From Corella eumyota (taxonomy: Eukaryota; Chordata; Ascidiacea; Phlebobranchia; Corellidae), in NCBI GenBank assembly GCA_963082875.1, contig OY720102.1, positions 9,398,990-9,462,989 of the forward strand: DNA of 64,000 nucleotides, read 5' to 3'. A program made the position numbers and the translations under genes. Under the pieces are notes generated by a model, which saw only the letters and a list, made by a program, of their open reading frames with translations, was not told the DNA's origin and ran no database searches. The number at the start of each line of letters is the position of its first letter. Positions within the stretch are counted from its first letter, which is position 1. This document shows positions 34,963 through 47,418 of the stretch, piece after piece.

Positions 34963-36113
34963 ATTTTTTTATATGATTAAAACACGATTTTTGAATTAAA
35001 TAAACAACTTTTTAATTTCACTAGTGTTGGCATAACGTCAGATTAAAAATAAAGATAGGTTTATTCAGAAGTTCACAGATATAACACGTAACTAAATTTA
35101 TTCGAAAAAAAATTTAACTTTTTATTTTAAACTTAACCGTCATAAAGAAACCAGTATTTAATTATAAGTGAATTACCAGCTTTACGAATTGCAAATTTGA
35201 CTGTAACTTACCATTCCAAAGTAACCAAGTTAAAGGGTAAAAATAAGTTCCCTCGTCCGATTATTTAAAAAAACTTTTATGTAACAGGTATGTACTAGTT
35301 AACTAATTTAATAAAATAAGTATTTATTTCTAATATTCTTCTTACCAATATAGGTCAAGTCTGAATCCAAATTATGTATTAGTGGTAAAGTAATTAGCCA
35401 ATAGCAAACAATAAATGTAACGTAACAAACATTTATCAATGAAATACCATAACAAATCTGCCATTTTCATGTTTATTGTAATGTGTTATCTGTCCTAAGT
35501 CACTTGCCCCCTCCCATTAGTCACTTGGCCCCACTTTGTCCGCTGTGGGCTGTATTACGTGATTTGTAAGTTAAACTGTAAGAAATGAGTTGTTTAAGGA
35601 GGCACATAGTGAACAGCCTGAAAAATGGTTGTGTTTGGTTGCTCGATTGTGTTGGTAATCATCTTGTAAATAAATCTGTGATATACAGAATTTGGTGCGA
35701 GATCAGTAGTTAACAAAATAGGTAATTGCATAAGCGGCAGAATATTTTACAATATTTATCTATAATTCTTTACCTCATAAATTGTGAATTTAAACAACTA
35801 TTTTATGATCATAATGAAACACAATAAATGCAATGTTATATTTTTGAGGCAGGTCAAAGAAGTATACCGTTGTCCTTTTCTGACAATATCGTACATAAAA
35901 AAAAACTTTAAAAATGATATTAATTTATACTCTAAAATGGTAGCAATTTCCAACAAAACTTTGAACATTATCGGATCCAAATAATTTCGTTCTTTAAATA
36001 CGCTAAAATGAAAATTAAAAATTTGCGTAAGTTGATTAGTTTTTAAGGCCATGAATTATCTTTATTGATCCTATGTCATATTAAAGAGCTTCATTAAATA
36101 ACGGTTTTTGTAC

Positions 36114-36185
36114 GCGTCGATGGTGTAACGGTTAGCATTGGTGCCTTCCAAGCACTAGTTCCGAGTTCGACTCCCGGTTGACGAA
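36114..36185 (+). pseudogene. tRNA-Gly-TCC: tRNA-Gly(UCC), decayed acceptor and T stem
   Basis: The 3' acceptor strand is TTGACGA: C72 to A (G1-A72 mismatch) and C67 to T (G6-U67 wobble). G52 is A (CCGAG), mismatching C62. Confidence 0.78.
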
Positions 36186-36768
36186 AGATTTTTAATATTA
36201 AAATAGTGTTAAAATTATATAATAAAATATACATAGTTTGATATTAAAAATTTTTTTAACTTATGTAGCAATAAAGCTAAAATTTAATGTATATAACCCC
36301 ACATTATCCGACTGGTAATTTTACCCGACTCTGTTTTTCAAAATTCGTTAAATAAACGTGAACAATTAAAAAATAATTTAATATGTGTTATTAAACATTT
36401 AAAAAAATTAAAGACAACATCTTCTTATAGAATAAAATTTTGTGCTTTAAAATGAAAATAGTTAAAATATAATAAATTATATAATAAACAATGTCCAGAT
36501 AAGCCAACATAATATATAAAATTGGTTGCAAAAATGGGAATAAGTTAACTTAATTTGGGACTCTCTAACAAAAGTTTGAGCTTTATTTATTACGAATAAA
36601 TTAAGTCATTTAATGTGCAAAAAAATTTTGTATTTTTTATAAGTTGTTTAGCTTTTAACCTATAAAAGAGTAAACGAGAATAAGCGAAAATATATAAACA
36701 ATAAAAATTTTGATTTTCCTTATTACATTTTACTTTGATATTAATTTAGTACGTTAATAAGCATAAAG

Positions 36769-36840
36769 GGCGTTATGGCTTAGTGGTAAAGCGCCTGTCT
36801 TGTATCCAGGAGATCCTGGGTTCGATCCCCAGTAACGCCT
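36769..36840 (+). pseudogene. tRNA-Thr-TGT: tRNA-Thr(UGU), damaged anticodon arm
   Basis: Reads CTTGTATCCAGG where intact copies have CTTGTAAACAGG. A38 is T and A39 is C, so the stem top pairs U31-C39. Anticodon UGU is kept. Confidence 0.8.
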
Positions 36841-37494
36841 ATTCATGTTTTTAAACTATTGTTGTGAAATTTATTAATTTCTAAAAAGTATTCTACCTTT
36901 TCTGATTTAAAAATAAATAAAATTTGCGGTTTATATTTGCAAATCTTTTTAATGAAACTTTAAATTTGTTTTCTCGGTAAATCTATATATTCTAAAAAAA
37001 TTATTTTCCCTTTGTGATGTGCATATGTTGGTTAGTAAAAATGAATTTTGACATAATGTAAATTAAGCGTTTATTTTTGAAAAAAGTAAGTCAAAGTTTT
37101 GTATCAACTATCCCATAATAGCAATTATAATTAGAAATTTCACAACACGATATTTTTAGTTTATTGAGTTTCGTAATGCAGCACCTGGTAGAACGGAAAT
37201 ACCCATTTAATGCAATATTTTTTGTAAATTTTAAATGAAATATATTTGAAAATATTTTTATAATGGTGCTTTAACTTTGTTTTTATGGTATATCTATATA
37301 TTCTAGAAAAATTATGTTTTCTTTGTGATGTGCAAATGTTAGTTAAAAAAAAAAATTTACATAATGTAAGCTTAGCGTTTTTTTAAAGAGGAAGTAAGTT
37401 AAGGTTTTGTATCAACTAACCCATAATACCAATTATAATCAGAAACTTCGCCACACGATATCTTTAATTTAATGAGTTTCCTAATGCAAAATGT

Positions 37495-37610
37495 GTCAGG
37501 ATGGCCGAGTGGTCTAAGGCGCCAGACTCAAGATAAAATCTTCGCCGTTGTGCGGCGATGGGTGTTCTGGTCTCCGAATGGAGGCGTGGGTTCGAATCCC
37601 ACTTCTGACA
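37495..37610 (+). tRNA. tRNA-Leu-CAA: tRNA-Leu(CAA) with 32-nt intron, intact reference copy
   Basis: It carries leucine to UUG codons. Exon 1 37495-37532 ends CTCAAG (anticodon CAA, G37). The intron is 37533-37564, and exon 2 (37565-37610) starts TTCTGG. Stems: acceptor GTCAGGA/TTCTGAC with G6-U67, D stem GCC/GGC, anticodon CCAGA/TCTGG, long variable arm TCTCCGAATGGAGGC typical of Leu, T stem GTGGG/CCCAC. A box TGGCCGAGTGG and B box GGTTCGAATCC are intact, with a T7 stop. The intron after position 37 is the standard nuclear site cut by the tRNA splicing endonuclease. Exons closely resemble animal tRNA-Leu(CAA). Confidence 0.97.
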
Positions 37611-38759
37611 ATTTTTTTATATAATTAAAACACGATTTTTGAATTAAATAAACAACTTTTTAATTTCACTAGCGTTGGCATAACGTCAGGTTAAAAATAA
37701 AAATAGGTTTATTTAGAAGTTCACGGTTATAACACGTAACTAAATTTATTCAAAAAAAATTTTACTTTTTATTTTAAACTTAACCGTCATAAAGAAACCA
37801 GTATTTAATTATAAGTGAATTACCAGCTTTACAAATTGCAAATTTAACTGTAACTTACCTTTCCAAAGTAACCAAGTTAAAGGGTAAAAATAAGTTCCCT
37901 CGTCCGATTATTTAAAAAAACTTTTATGTAACAGGTATGTACTAGTTAACTAATTTAATAAAATAAGTATTTATTGCTAATATTCTTCTTACCAACATAG
38001 GTCAAGTCTGAATCCAAATTATGTATTAGTGGTAAAGTAATTAGCCAATACCAAACAATAAATTTAACGTAGCAAACATTTATCAATGGAATACCATAAC
38101 AAATCTGCCATTTTCATGTTTATTGTAACGTGTTATCTGTCCTAGGTCACTTGCCCCCTCCCATTAGTCACTTGGGCCCACTTTATCCGCTGTGGGCTGT
38201 ATTACGTGACTTGTAAGTTAAACTGTAAGAAATGAGTTGTTTAAGGAGGTACATAGTGAACAGCCTGAAAAATGGTTGTGTTTGGTTGCTCGATTGTGTT
38301 GATAATCATCTTGTAAATAAATCTGTGATATACAGAATTTGGTGCGAGATCAGTAGTTAACAAAATAGGTAAACGCATAAGCGGCAGAATATTTTACAAT
38401 ATTTATCTATAATTCTTTAGTTCATAAATTGTGAATTTAAACTACTATTTTATGATCATAATGAAACACAATAAATGCAATGTTATATTTTTGAGGCAGG
38501 TCAAAGAAGTATACCGTTGTCGTTTCCTGACAGTATCGTACATAAAAAAAACTTAAAAAATGATATTAATTTATACTCTAAAATGGTAGCAATTTCCAAC
38601 AAAACTTTGAACATTATCGGATCCGAATAAGTTCGTTCTTTAAATGCGCTAAAATGGAAATTCCAAATTTGCGTAAGTTGATTTGTTTATAAGGCCATGA
38701 ATTATCTTTATTGATCCTATGTCATATTAAAGAGCTTCATTAAATAACTGTTTTTGTAC

Positions 38760-38831
38760 GCGTCGATGGTGTAACGGTTAGCATTGGTGCCTTCCAAGCA
38801 CTAGTTCTGGGTTCGACTCCCGGTCGACGAA
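38760..38831 (+). tRNA. tRNA-Gly-TCC: tRNA-Gly(UCC), C72A
   Basis: The 3' acceptor strand is TCGACGA, leaving a G1-A72 mismatch at the stem end. C50 to T gives a wobble. Body otherwise normal. Confidence 0.85.
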
Positions 38832-39415
38832 AGATTTTTAATACTAAAATAGTGTTAAAATTATATAATAAAATACACATAGTTTGATATTAAATAATTT
38901 TTTTAACTTATGTAGCAATAAAGCTAAAATTTAATGTATATAACCCCACATTATCCGACTGGTAATTTTACCCGACTCTGTTTTTCAAAATTCGTTAAAT
39001 AAACGTGAACAATTAAAAAATAATTTAATATGTGTTATTAAACATTTAAAAAAATTAAAGACAACATCTTCTTATAGAATAAAATTATGTGCTTTAAAAT
39101 GAAAATAATTAAAATATAATAAATTATATAATTAACAATGTCCAGATAAGCCAACATAATACATAAAATTGGTTGCAAAAATGGGAATAACTTAACTTAA
39201 TTTGGGACTCTCTTACAAAAGTTTGAGCTTTATTTATTACGAATAAATTAAGTCATTTAATGTGCAAAAAAATTTTGTATTTTTTATAAGTTGTTTAGCT
39301 TTTAACCTATAACAGAGTAAACGAGAATAAGCGAAAATATATAAACAATAAAAATTTTGATTTTCCTTATTACATTTTACTTTGATATTAATTTAGTACG
39401 TTAATAAGCAGAAAG

Positions 39416-39487
39416 GGCGTTATGGCTTAGTGGTAAAGCGCCTGTCTTGTAAACAGGAGATCCTGGGTTCGATCCCCAGTAACGCCT
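39416..39487 (+). tRNA. tRNA-Thr-TGT: tRNA-Thr(UGU)
   Basis: Intact, same as 31468-31539. Confidence 0.96.
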
Positions 39488-39580
39488 ATTCATTTTTTTA
39501 AACTATTGTTGTGAAATTTATTAATTTCTAAAAAGTATTCTACCTTTTCTGATTTAAAAATAAATAAAATTTGCGGTTTA

Positions 39581-39827
39581 TATTTGCAAATCTTTTTAAT
39601 GAAACTTTAAATTTGTTTTCTCGGTAAATCTATATATTCTAAAAAAATTATTTTCCCTTTGTGATGTGCATATGTTGGTTAGTAAAAATGAATTTTGACA
39701 TAATGTAAATTAAGCGTTTATTTTTGAAAAAAGTAAGTCAAAGTTTTGTATCAACTATCCCATAATAGCAATTATAATTAGAAATTTCACAACACGATAT
39801 TTTTAGTTTATTGAGTTTTGTAATGCA
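39581..39827 (+). repeat. Internal direct duplication, copy 1 (between Thr and Leu)
   Basis: Imperfect ~250-bp copy of the segment lying directly 5' of Leu. Aligned landmarks are CTATATATTCTA, TTTGTGATGTGCA, ACATAATGTAA, TTTTGTATCAACTA, CACGATAT and TAATGCA, offset by about 307-311 bp from copy 2. No tRNA follows this copy. The same pair occurs in each plus unit. The Thr deletion removed part of copy 1 in the minus arm. Confidence 0.8.
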
Positions 39828-39888
39828 GCACCTGGTTGAACGGAAATACCCATTTAATGCAATATTTTTTGTAAATTTTAAATGAAAT

Positions 39889-40134
39889 ATATTTGAAAAT
39901 ATTTTTATAATGGTGCTTTAACTTTGTTTTTATGGTATATCTATATATTCTAGAAAAATTATGTTTTCTTTGTGATGTGCAAATGTTAGTTAAAAAAAAA
40001 TTTTACATAATGTAAGCTTAGCGTTTTTTTAAAGAGGAAGTAAGTTAAGGTTTTGTATCAACTAACCCATAATACCAATTATAATCAGAAACTTCGCCAC
40101 ACGATATCTTTAATTTAATGAGTTTCCTAATGCA
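39889..40134 (+). repeat. Internal direct duplication, copy 2 (5' flank of tRNA-Leu)
   Basis: Ends 6 nt before the Leu gene at 40141. It differs from copy 1 by many substitutions, so the duplication is older than the unit amplification. Confidence 0.8.
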
Positions 40135-40140
40135 AAATGT

Positions 40141-40256
40141 GTCAGGATGGCCGAGTGGTCTAAGGCGCCAGACTCAAGATAAAATCTTCGCCGTTGTGCG
40201 GCGATGGGTGTTCTGGTCTCCGAATGGAGGCGTGGGTTCGAATCCCACTTCTGACA
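40141..40256 (+). tRNA. tRNA-Leu-CAA: tRNA-Leu(CAA) with 32-nt intron
   Basis: Intact, same as the copy at 37495-37610. Confidence 0.96.
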
Positions 40257-41403
40257 ATTTTTTTATATGATTAAAACACGATTTTTGAATTAAATAAACA
40301 ACTTTTTAATTTCACTATTGTTGGCATAACGTCAGGTTAAAAATAAAAATAGGTTTATTCAGAAGTTCACGGATATAACACGTAACTAAATTTATTCAAA
40401 AAAAATTTTACTTTTTATTTTAAACTTAACCGTCATAAAGAAACCAGTATTTAATTATAAGTGAATTACCAGCTTTACGAATTGCAAATTTGACTGTAAC
40501 TTACCATTCCAAAGTAACCAAGTTAAAGGGTAAAAATAAGTTCCCTCGTCCGATTATTTAAAAAAACTTTTATGTAACAGGTATGTACTAGTTAACTAAT
40601 TTAATAAAATAAGTATTTATTTCTAATATTCTTCTTCAATATAGGTCAAGTCTGAATCCAAATTATGTATTAGTGGTAAAGTAATTAGCCAATAGCAAAC
40701 AATAAATGTAACGTAACAAACATTTATCAATGAAATACCATAACAAATCTGCCATTTTCATGTTTATTGTAATGTGTTATCTGTCCTAAGTCACTTGCCC
40801 CCTCCCATTAGTCACTTGGCCCCACTTTGTCCGCTGTGGGCTGTATTACGTGATTTGTAAGTTAAACTGTAAGAAATGAGTTGTTTAAGGAGGCACATAG
40901 TGAACAGCCTGAAAAATGGTTGTGTTTGGTTGCTCGATTGTGTTGGTAATCATCTTGTAAATAAATCTGTGATATACAGAATTTGGTGCGAGATCAGTAG
41001 TTAACAAAATAGGTAAACGCATAAGCGGCAGAATATTTTACAATATTTATCTATAATTCTTTACTTCATAAATTGTGAATTTAAACAACTATTTTATGAT
41101 CATAATGAAACACAATAAATGCAATGTTATATTTTTGAGGCAGGTCAAAGAAGTATACCGTTGTCGTTTCCTGACAGTATCGTACATAAAAAAAACTTAA
41201 AAAATGATATTAATTTATACTCTAAAATGGTAGCAATTTCCAACAAAACTTTGAACATTATCGGATTCGAATAAGTTCGTTCTTTAAATGCGCTAAAATG
41301 GAAATTCCAAATTTGCGTAAGTTGATTTGTTTATAAGGCCATGAATTATCTTTATTGATCCTATGTCATATTAAAGAGCTTCATTAAATAACTGTTTTTG
41401 TAC

Positions 41404-41475
41404 GCGTCGATGGTGTAACGGTTAGCATTGGTGCCTTCCAAGCACTAGTTCTGGGTTCGACTCCCGGTCGACGAA
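41404..41475 (+). tRNA. tRNA-Gly-TCC: tRNA-Gly(UCC), C72A
   Basis: Same C72A and C50T variant as 38760-38831. Confidence 0.85.
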
Positions 41476-42059
41476 AGATTTTTAATACTAAAATAGTGTT
41501 AAAATTATATAATAAAATACACATAGTTTGATATTAAATAATTTTTTTAACTTATGTAGCAATAAAGCTAAAATTTAATGTATATAACCCCACATTATCC
41601 GACTGGTAATTTTACCCGACTCTGTTTTTCAAAATTCGTTAAATAAACGTGAACAATTAAAAAATAATTTAATATGTGTTATTAAACATTTAAAAAAATT
41701 AAAGACAACATCTTCTTATAGAATAAAATTATGTGCTTTAAAATGAAAATAATTAAAATATAATAAATTATATAATTAACAATGTCCAGATAAGCCAACA
41801 TAATACATAAAATTGGTTGCAAAAATGGGAATAACTTAACTTAATTTGGGACTCTCTTACAAAAGTTTGAGCTTTATTTATTACGAATAAATTAAGTCAT
41901 TTAAAGTGCAAAAAAATTTTGTATTTTTTATAAGTTGTTTAGCTTTTAACCTATAACAGAGTAAACGAGAATAAGCGAAAATATATAAACAATAAAAATT
42001 TTGATTTTCCTTATTACATTTTACTTTGATATTAATTTAGTACGTTAATAAGCAGGAAG

Positions 42060-42131
42060 GGCGTTATGGCTTAGTGGTAAAGCGCCTGTCTTGTAAACAG
42101 GAGATCCTGGGTTCGATCCCCAGTAACGCCT
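42060..42131 (+). tRNA. tRNA-Thr-TGT: tRNA-Thr(UGU)
   Basis: Intact. The 5' flank reads GCAGGAAGG, a variant shared by units 6-9 and 12. Confidence 0.96.
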
Positions 42132-42784
42132 ATTCATTTTTTTAAACTATTGTTGTGAAATTTATTAATTTCTAAAAAGTATTCTACCTTTTTTGATTTA
42201 AAAATAAATAAAATTTGCGGTTTATATTTGCAAATCTTTTTAATGAAACTTTAAATTTGTTTTCTCGGTAAATCTATATATTCTAAAAAAATTATTTTCC
42301 CTTTGTGATGTGCATATGTTGGTTAGTAAAAATGAATTTTGACATAATGTAAATTAAGCGTTTATTTTTGAAAAAAGTAAGTCAAAGTTTTGTATCAACT
42401 ATCCCATAATAGCAATTATAATTAGAAATTTCACAACACGATATTTTTAGTTTATTGAGTTTCGTAATGCAGCACCTGGTTGAACGGAAATACCCATTTA
42501 ATGCAATATTTTTTGTAAATTTTAAATGAAATATATTTGAAAATATTTTTATAATGGTGCTTTAACTTTGTTTTTATGGTATATCTATATATTCTAGAAA
42601 AATTATGTTTTCTTTGTGATGTGCAAATGTTAGTTAAAAAAAAATTTTACATAATGTAAGCTTAGCGTTTTTTTAAAGAGGAAGTAAGTTAAGGTTTTGT
42701 ATCAACTAACCCATAATACCAATTATAATCAGAAACTTCGCCACACGATATCTTTAATTTAATGAGTTTCCTAATGCAAAATGT

Positions 42785-42900
42785 GTCAGGATGGCCGAGT
42801 GGTCTAAGGCGCCAGACTCAAGATAAAATCTTCGCCGTTGTGCGGCGATGGGTGTTCTGGTCTCCGAATGGAGGCGTGGGTTCGAATCCCACTTCTGACA
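42785..42900 (+). tRNA. tRNA-Leu-CAA: tRNA-Leu(CAA) with 32-nt intron
   Basis: Intact; T7 stop. Confidence 0.96.
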
Positions 42901-44047
42901 ATTTTTTTATATGATTAAAACACGATTTTTGAATTAAATAAACAACTTTTTAATTTCACTATTGTTGGCATAACGTCAGGTTAAAAATAAAAATAGGTTT
43001 ATTCAGAAGTTCACGGATATAACACGTAACTAAATTTATTCAAAAAAAATTTTACTTTTTATTTTAAACTTAACCGTCATAAAGAAACCAGTATTTAATT
43101 ATAAGTGAATTACCAGCTTTACGAATTGCAAATTTGACTGTAACTTACCATTCCAAAGTAACCAAGTTAAAGGGTAAAAATAAGTTCCCTCGTCCGATTA
43201 TTTAAAAAAACTTTTATGTAACAAGTATGTACTAGTTAACTAATTTAATAAAATAAGTATTTATTTCTAATATTCTTCTTCAATATAGGTCAAGTCTGAA
43301 TCCAAATTATGTATTAGTGGTAAAGTAATTAGCCAATAGCAAACAATAAATGTAACGTAACAAACATTTATCAATGAAATACCATAACAAATCTGCCATT
43401 TTCATGTTTATTGTAATGTGTTATCTGTCCTAAGTCACTTGCCCCCTCCCATTAGTCACTTGGCCCCACTTTGTCCGCTGTGGGCTGTATTACGTGATTT
43501 GTAAGTTAAACTGTAAGAAATGAGTTGTTTAAGGAGGCACATAGTGAACAGCCTGAAAAATGGTTGTGTTTGGTTGCTCGATTGTGTTGGTAATCATCTT
43601 GTAAATAAATCTGTGATATACAGAATTTGGTGCGAGATCAGTAGTTAACAAAATAGGTAAACGCATAAGCGGCAGAATATTTTACAATATTTATCTATAA
43701 TTCTTTACTTCATAAATTGTGAATTTAAACAACTATTTTATGATCATAATGAAACACAATAAATACAATGTTATATTTTTGAGGCAGGTCAAAGAAGTAT
43801 ACCGTTGTCCTTTTCTGACAATATCGTACATAAAAAAAACTTTAAAAATGATATTAATTTATACTCTAAAATGGTAGCAATTTCCAACAAAACTTTGAAC
43901 ATTATCGGATCCAAATAAGTTCGTTCTTTAAATACGCTAAAATGAAAATTAAAAATTTGCGTAAGTTGATTAGTTTTTAAGGCCATGAATTATCTTTATT
44001 GATCCTATGTCATATTAAAGAGCTTCATTAAATAACGGTTTTTGTAC

Positions 44048-44119
44048 GCGTCGATGGTGTAACGGTTAGCATTGGTGCCTTCCAAGCACTAGTTCCGGGT
44101 TCGACTCCCGGTTTACGCA
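44048..44119 (+). tRNA. tRNA-Gly-TCC: tRNA-Gly(UCC), TTTACGC acceptor variant
   Basis: C67 is T (G6-U67 wobble) and G68 is T (C5-U68 mismatch). T stem and anticodon arm are canonical. Recurs at 49336, 51980 and 59911. Confidence 0.84.
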
Positions 44120-44702
44120 AGATTTTTAATACTAAAATAGTGTTAAAATTATATAATAAAATATACATAGTTTGATATTAAAAATTTTTTTAACTTATGT
44201 AGCAATAAAGCTAAAGTTTAATGTATATAACCCCACATTATCCGACTGGTAATTTTACCCGACTCTGTTTTTCAAAATTCGTTTAATAAACGTGAACAAT
44301 TAAAAAATAATTTAATATGTGTTATTAAACATTTAAAAAAATTAAAGACAACACCTTCTTATAGAATAAAATTTTGTGCTTTAAAATGAAAATAGTTAAA
44401 ATATAATAAATTATATAATAAACAATGTCCAGATAAGCCAACATAATATATAAAATTGGTTGCAAAAATGGGAATAAGTTAACTTAATTTGGGACTCTCT
44501 AACAAAAGTTTGAGCTTTATTTATTACGAATAAATTAAGTCATTTAAAGTGCAAAAAAATTTTGTATTTTTTATAAGTTGTTTAGCTTTTAACCTATAAC
44601 AGAGTAAACGAGAATAAGCGAAAATATATAAACAATAAAAATTTTGATTTTCCTTATTACATTTTACTTTGATATTAATTTAGTACGTTAATAAGCAGGA
44701 AG

Positions 44703-44774
44703 GGCGTTATGGCTTAGTGGTAAAGCGCCTGTCTTGTAAACAGGAGATCCTGGGTTCGATCCCCAGTAACGCCT
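44703..44774 (+). tRNA. tRNA-Thr-TGT: tRNA-Thr(UGU)
   Basis: Intact. Confidence 0.96.
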
Positions 44775-45427
44775 ATTCATTTTTTTAAACTATTGTTGTG
44801 AAATTTATTAATTTCTAAAAAGTATTCTACCTTTTTTGATTTAAAAATAAATAAAATTTGCGGTTTATATTTGCAAATCTTTTTAATGAAACTTTAAATT
44901 TGTTTTCTCGGTAAATCTATATATTCTAAAAAAATTATTTTCCCTTTGTGATGTGCATATGTTGGTTAGTAAAAATGAATTTTGACATAATGTAAATTAA
45001 GCGTTTATTTTTGAAAAAAGTAAGTCAAAGTTTTGTATCAACTATCCCATAATAGCAATTATAATTAGAAATTTCACAACACGATATTTTTAGTTTATTG
45101 AGTTTTGTAATGCAGCACCTGGTTGAACGGAAATACCCATTTAATGCAATATTTTTTGTAAATTTTAAATGAAATATATTTGAAAATATTTTTATAATGG
45201 TGCTTTAACTTTGTTTTTATGGTATATCTATATATTCTAGAAAAATTATGTTTTCTTTGTGATGTGCAAATGTTAGTTAAAAAAAAATTTTACATAATGT
45301 AAGCTTAGCGTTTTTTTAAAGAGGAAGTAAGTTAAGGTTTTGTATCAACTAACCCATAATACCAATTATAATCAGAAACTTCGCCACACGATATCTTTAA
45401 TTTAATGAGTTTCCTAATGCAAAATGT

Positions 45428-45543
45428 GTCAGGATGGCCGAGTGGTCTAAGGCGCCAGACTCAAGATAAAATCTTCGCCGTTGTGCGGCGATGGGTGTTC
45501 TGGTCTCCGAATGGAGGCGTGGGTTCGAATCCCACTTCTGACA
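45428..45543 (+). tRNA. tRNA-Leu-CAA: tRNA-Leu(CAA) with 32-nt intron
   Basis: Intact, same as 37495-37610. Confidence 0.96.
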
Positions 45544-46690
45544 ATTTTTTTATATGATTAAAACACGATTTTTGAATTAAATAAACAACTTTTTAATTTC
45601 ACTATTGTTGGCATAACGTCAGGTTAAAAATAAAAATAGGTTTATTCAGAAGTTCACGGATATAACACGTAACTAAATTTATTCAAAAAAAATTTTACTT
45701 TTTATTTTAAACTTAACCGTCATAAAGAAACCAGTATTTAATTATAAGTGAATTACCAGCTTTACGAATTGCAAATTTGACTGTAACTTACCATTCCAAA
45801 GTAACCAAGTTAAAGGGTAAAAATAAGTTCCCTCGTCCGATTATTTAAAAAAACTTTTATGTAACAGGTATGTACTAGTTAACTAATTTAATAAAATAAG
45901 TATTTATTTCTAATATTCTTCTTCAATATAGGTCAAGTCTGAATCCAAATTATGTATTAGTGGTAAAGTAATTAGCCAATAGCAAACAATAAATGTAACG
46001 TAACAAACATTTATCAATGAAATACCATAACAAATCTGCCATTTTCATGTTTATTGTAATGTGTTATCTGTCCTAAGTCACTTGCCCCCTCCCATTAGTC
46101 ACTTGGCCCCACTTTGTCCGCTGTGGGCTGTATTACGTGATTTGTAAGTTAAACTGTAAGAAATGAGTTGTTTAAGGAGGCACATAGTGAACAGCCTGAA
46201 AAATGGTTGTGTTTGGTTGCTCGATTGTGTTGGTAATCATCTTGTAAATAAATCTGTGATATACAGAATTTGGTGCGAGATCAGTAGTTAACAAAATAGG
46301 TAAACGCATAAGCGGCAGAATATTTTACAATATTTATCTATAATTCTTTACTTCATAAATTGTGAATTTAAACAACTATTTTATGATCATAATGAAACAC
46401 AATAAATGCAATGTTATATTTTTGAGGCAGGTCAAAGAAGTATACCGTTGTCGTTTCCTGACAGTATCGTACATAAAAAAAACTTAAAAAATGATATTAA
46501 TTTATACTCTAAAATGGTAGCAATTTCCAACAAAACTTTGAACATTATCGGATTCGAATAAGTTCGTTCTTTAAATGCGCTAAAATGGAAATTCCAAATT
46601 TGCGTAAGTTGATTTGTTTATAAGGCCATGAATTATCTTTATTGATCCTATGTCATATTAAAGAGCTTCATTAAATAACTGTTTTTGTAC

Positions 46691-46762
46691 GCGTCGATGG
46701 TGTAACGGTTAGCATTGGTGCCTTCCAAGCACTAGTTCTGGGTTCGACTCCCGGTCGACGAA
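46691..46762 (+). tRNA. tRNA-Gly-TCC: tRNA-Gly(UCC), C72A
   Basis: Same C72A and C50T variant as 38760-38831. Confidence 0.85.
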
Positions 46763-47346
46763 AGATTTTTAATACTAAAATAGTGTTAAAATTATATAAT
46801 AAAATACACATAGTTTGATATTAAATAATTTTTTTAACTTATGTAGCAATAAAGCTAAAATTTAATGTATATAACCCCACATTATCCGACTGGTAATTTT
46901 ACCCGACTCTGTTTTTCAAAATTCGTTAAATAAACGTGAACAATTAAAAAATAATTTAATATGTGTTATTAAACATTTAAAAAAATTAAAGACAACATCT
47001 TCTTATAGAATAAAATTATGTGCTTTAAAATGAAAATAATTAAAATATAATAAATTATATAATTAACAATGTCCAGATAAGCCAACATAATACATAAAAT
47101 TGGTTGCAAAAATGGGAATAACTTAACTTAATTTGGGACTCTCTTACAAAAGTTTGAGCTTTATTTATTACGAATAAATTAAGTCATTTAAAGTGCAAAA
47201 AAATTTTGTATTTTTTATAAGTTGTTTAGCTTTTAACCTATAACAGAGTAAACGAGAATAAGCGAAAATATATAAACAATAAAAATTTTGATTTTCCTTA
47301 TTACATTTTACTTTGATATTAATTTAGTACGTTAATAAGCAGGAAG

Positions 47347-47418
47347 GGCGTTATGGCTTAGTGGTAAAGCGCCTGTCTTGTAAACAGGAGATCCTGGGTT
47401 CGATCCCCAGTAACGCCT
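47347..47418 (+). tRNA. tRNA-Thr-TGT: tRNA-Thr(UGU)
   Basis: Intact. Confidence 0.96.

Larger units (their letters stand above)
33461..36113 (+). repeat. Plus unit 3
   Basis: 2653 bp. Carries the best plus-strand Gly, an intact Thr and the structurally sound CUA Leu. Its last ~400 bp (AATTGCATAAGC near 35725, AAATTAAAAATTTGCG near 36010) already resemble later units. Confidence 0.95.
36114..38759 (+). repeat. Plus unit 4
   Basis: 2646 bp. First plus unit with the short AAATTTTGTATTTTTT spacer. Its distal spacer has the GGGCCCACTTTATCCGC form of the GC-rich element (38175-38190), as in the minus arm, so this unit is mosaic. Confidence 0.94.
38760..41403 (+). repeat. Plus unit 5
   Basis: 2644 bp. 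First unit with the 3-bp deletion that changes CTTCTTACCAATATAGG to CTTCTTCAATATAGG (near 40635). Used here as the reference for the internal duplication. Confidence 0.94.
41404..44047 (+). repeat. Plus unit 6
   Basis: 2644 bp. Closely resembles plus unit 8 (46691), including the AACAAGTATG variant in its distal spacer (43222 and 48510). Confidence 0.94.
44048..46690 (+). repeat. Plus unit 7
   Basis: 2643 bp. Gly has the TTTACGC 3' acceptor strand. Closely resembles plus unit 9 (49336). Confidence 0.94.

Noticed and set aside
34751-34963. 70-residue minus-strand ORF at the Leu gene (also 32098-32310)
   Set aside because: Most of it is the antisense translation of tRNA-Leu, a familiar false protein arising from tRNA-Leu genes.
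35798-36052. Recurrent 84-residue minus-strand ORF in plus units
   Set aside because: It is a shadow of the same spacer on the other strand. It lengthens or shortens with single-base changes between units and shows no domain or initiation context.
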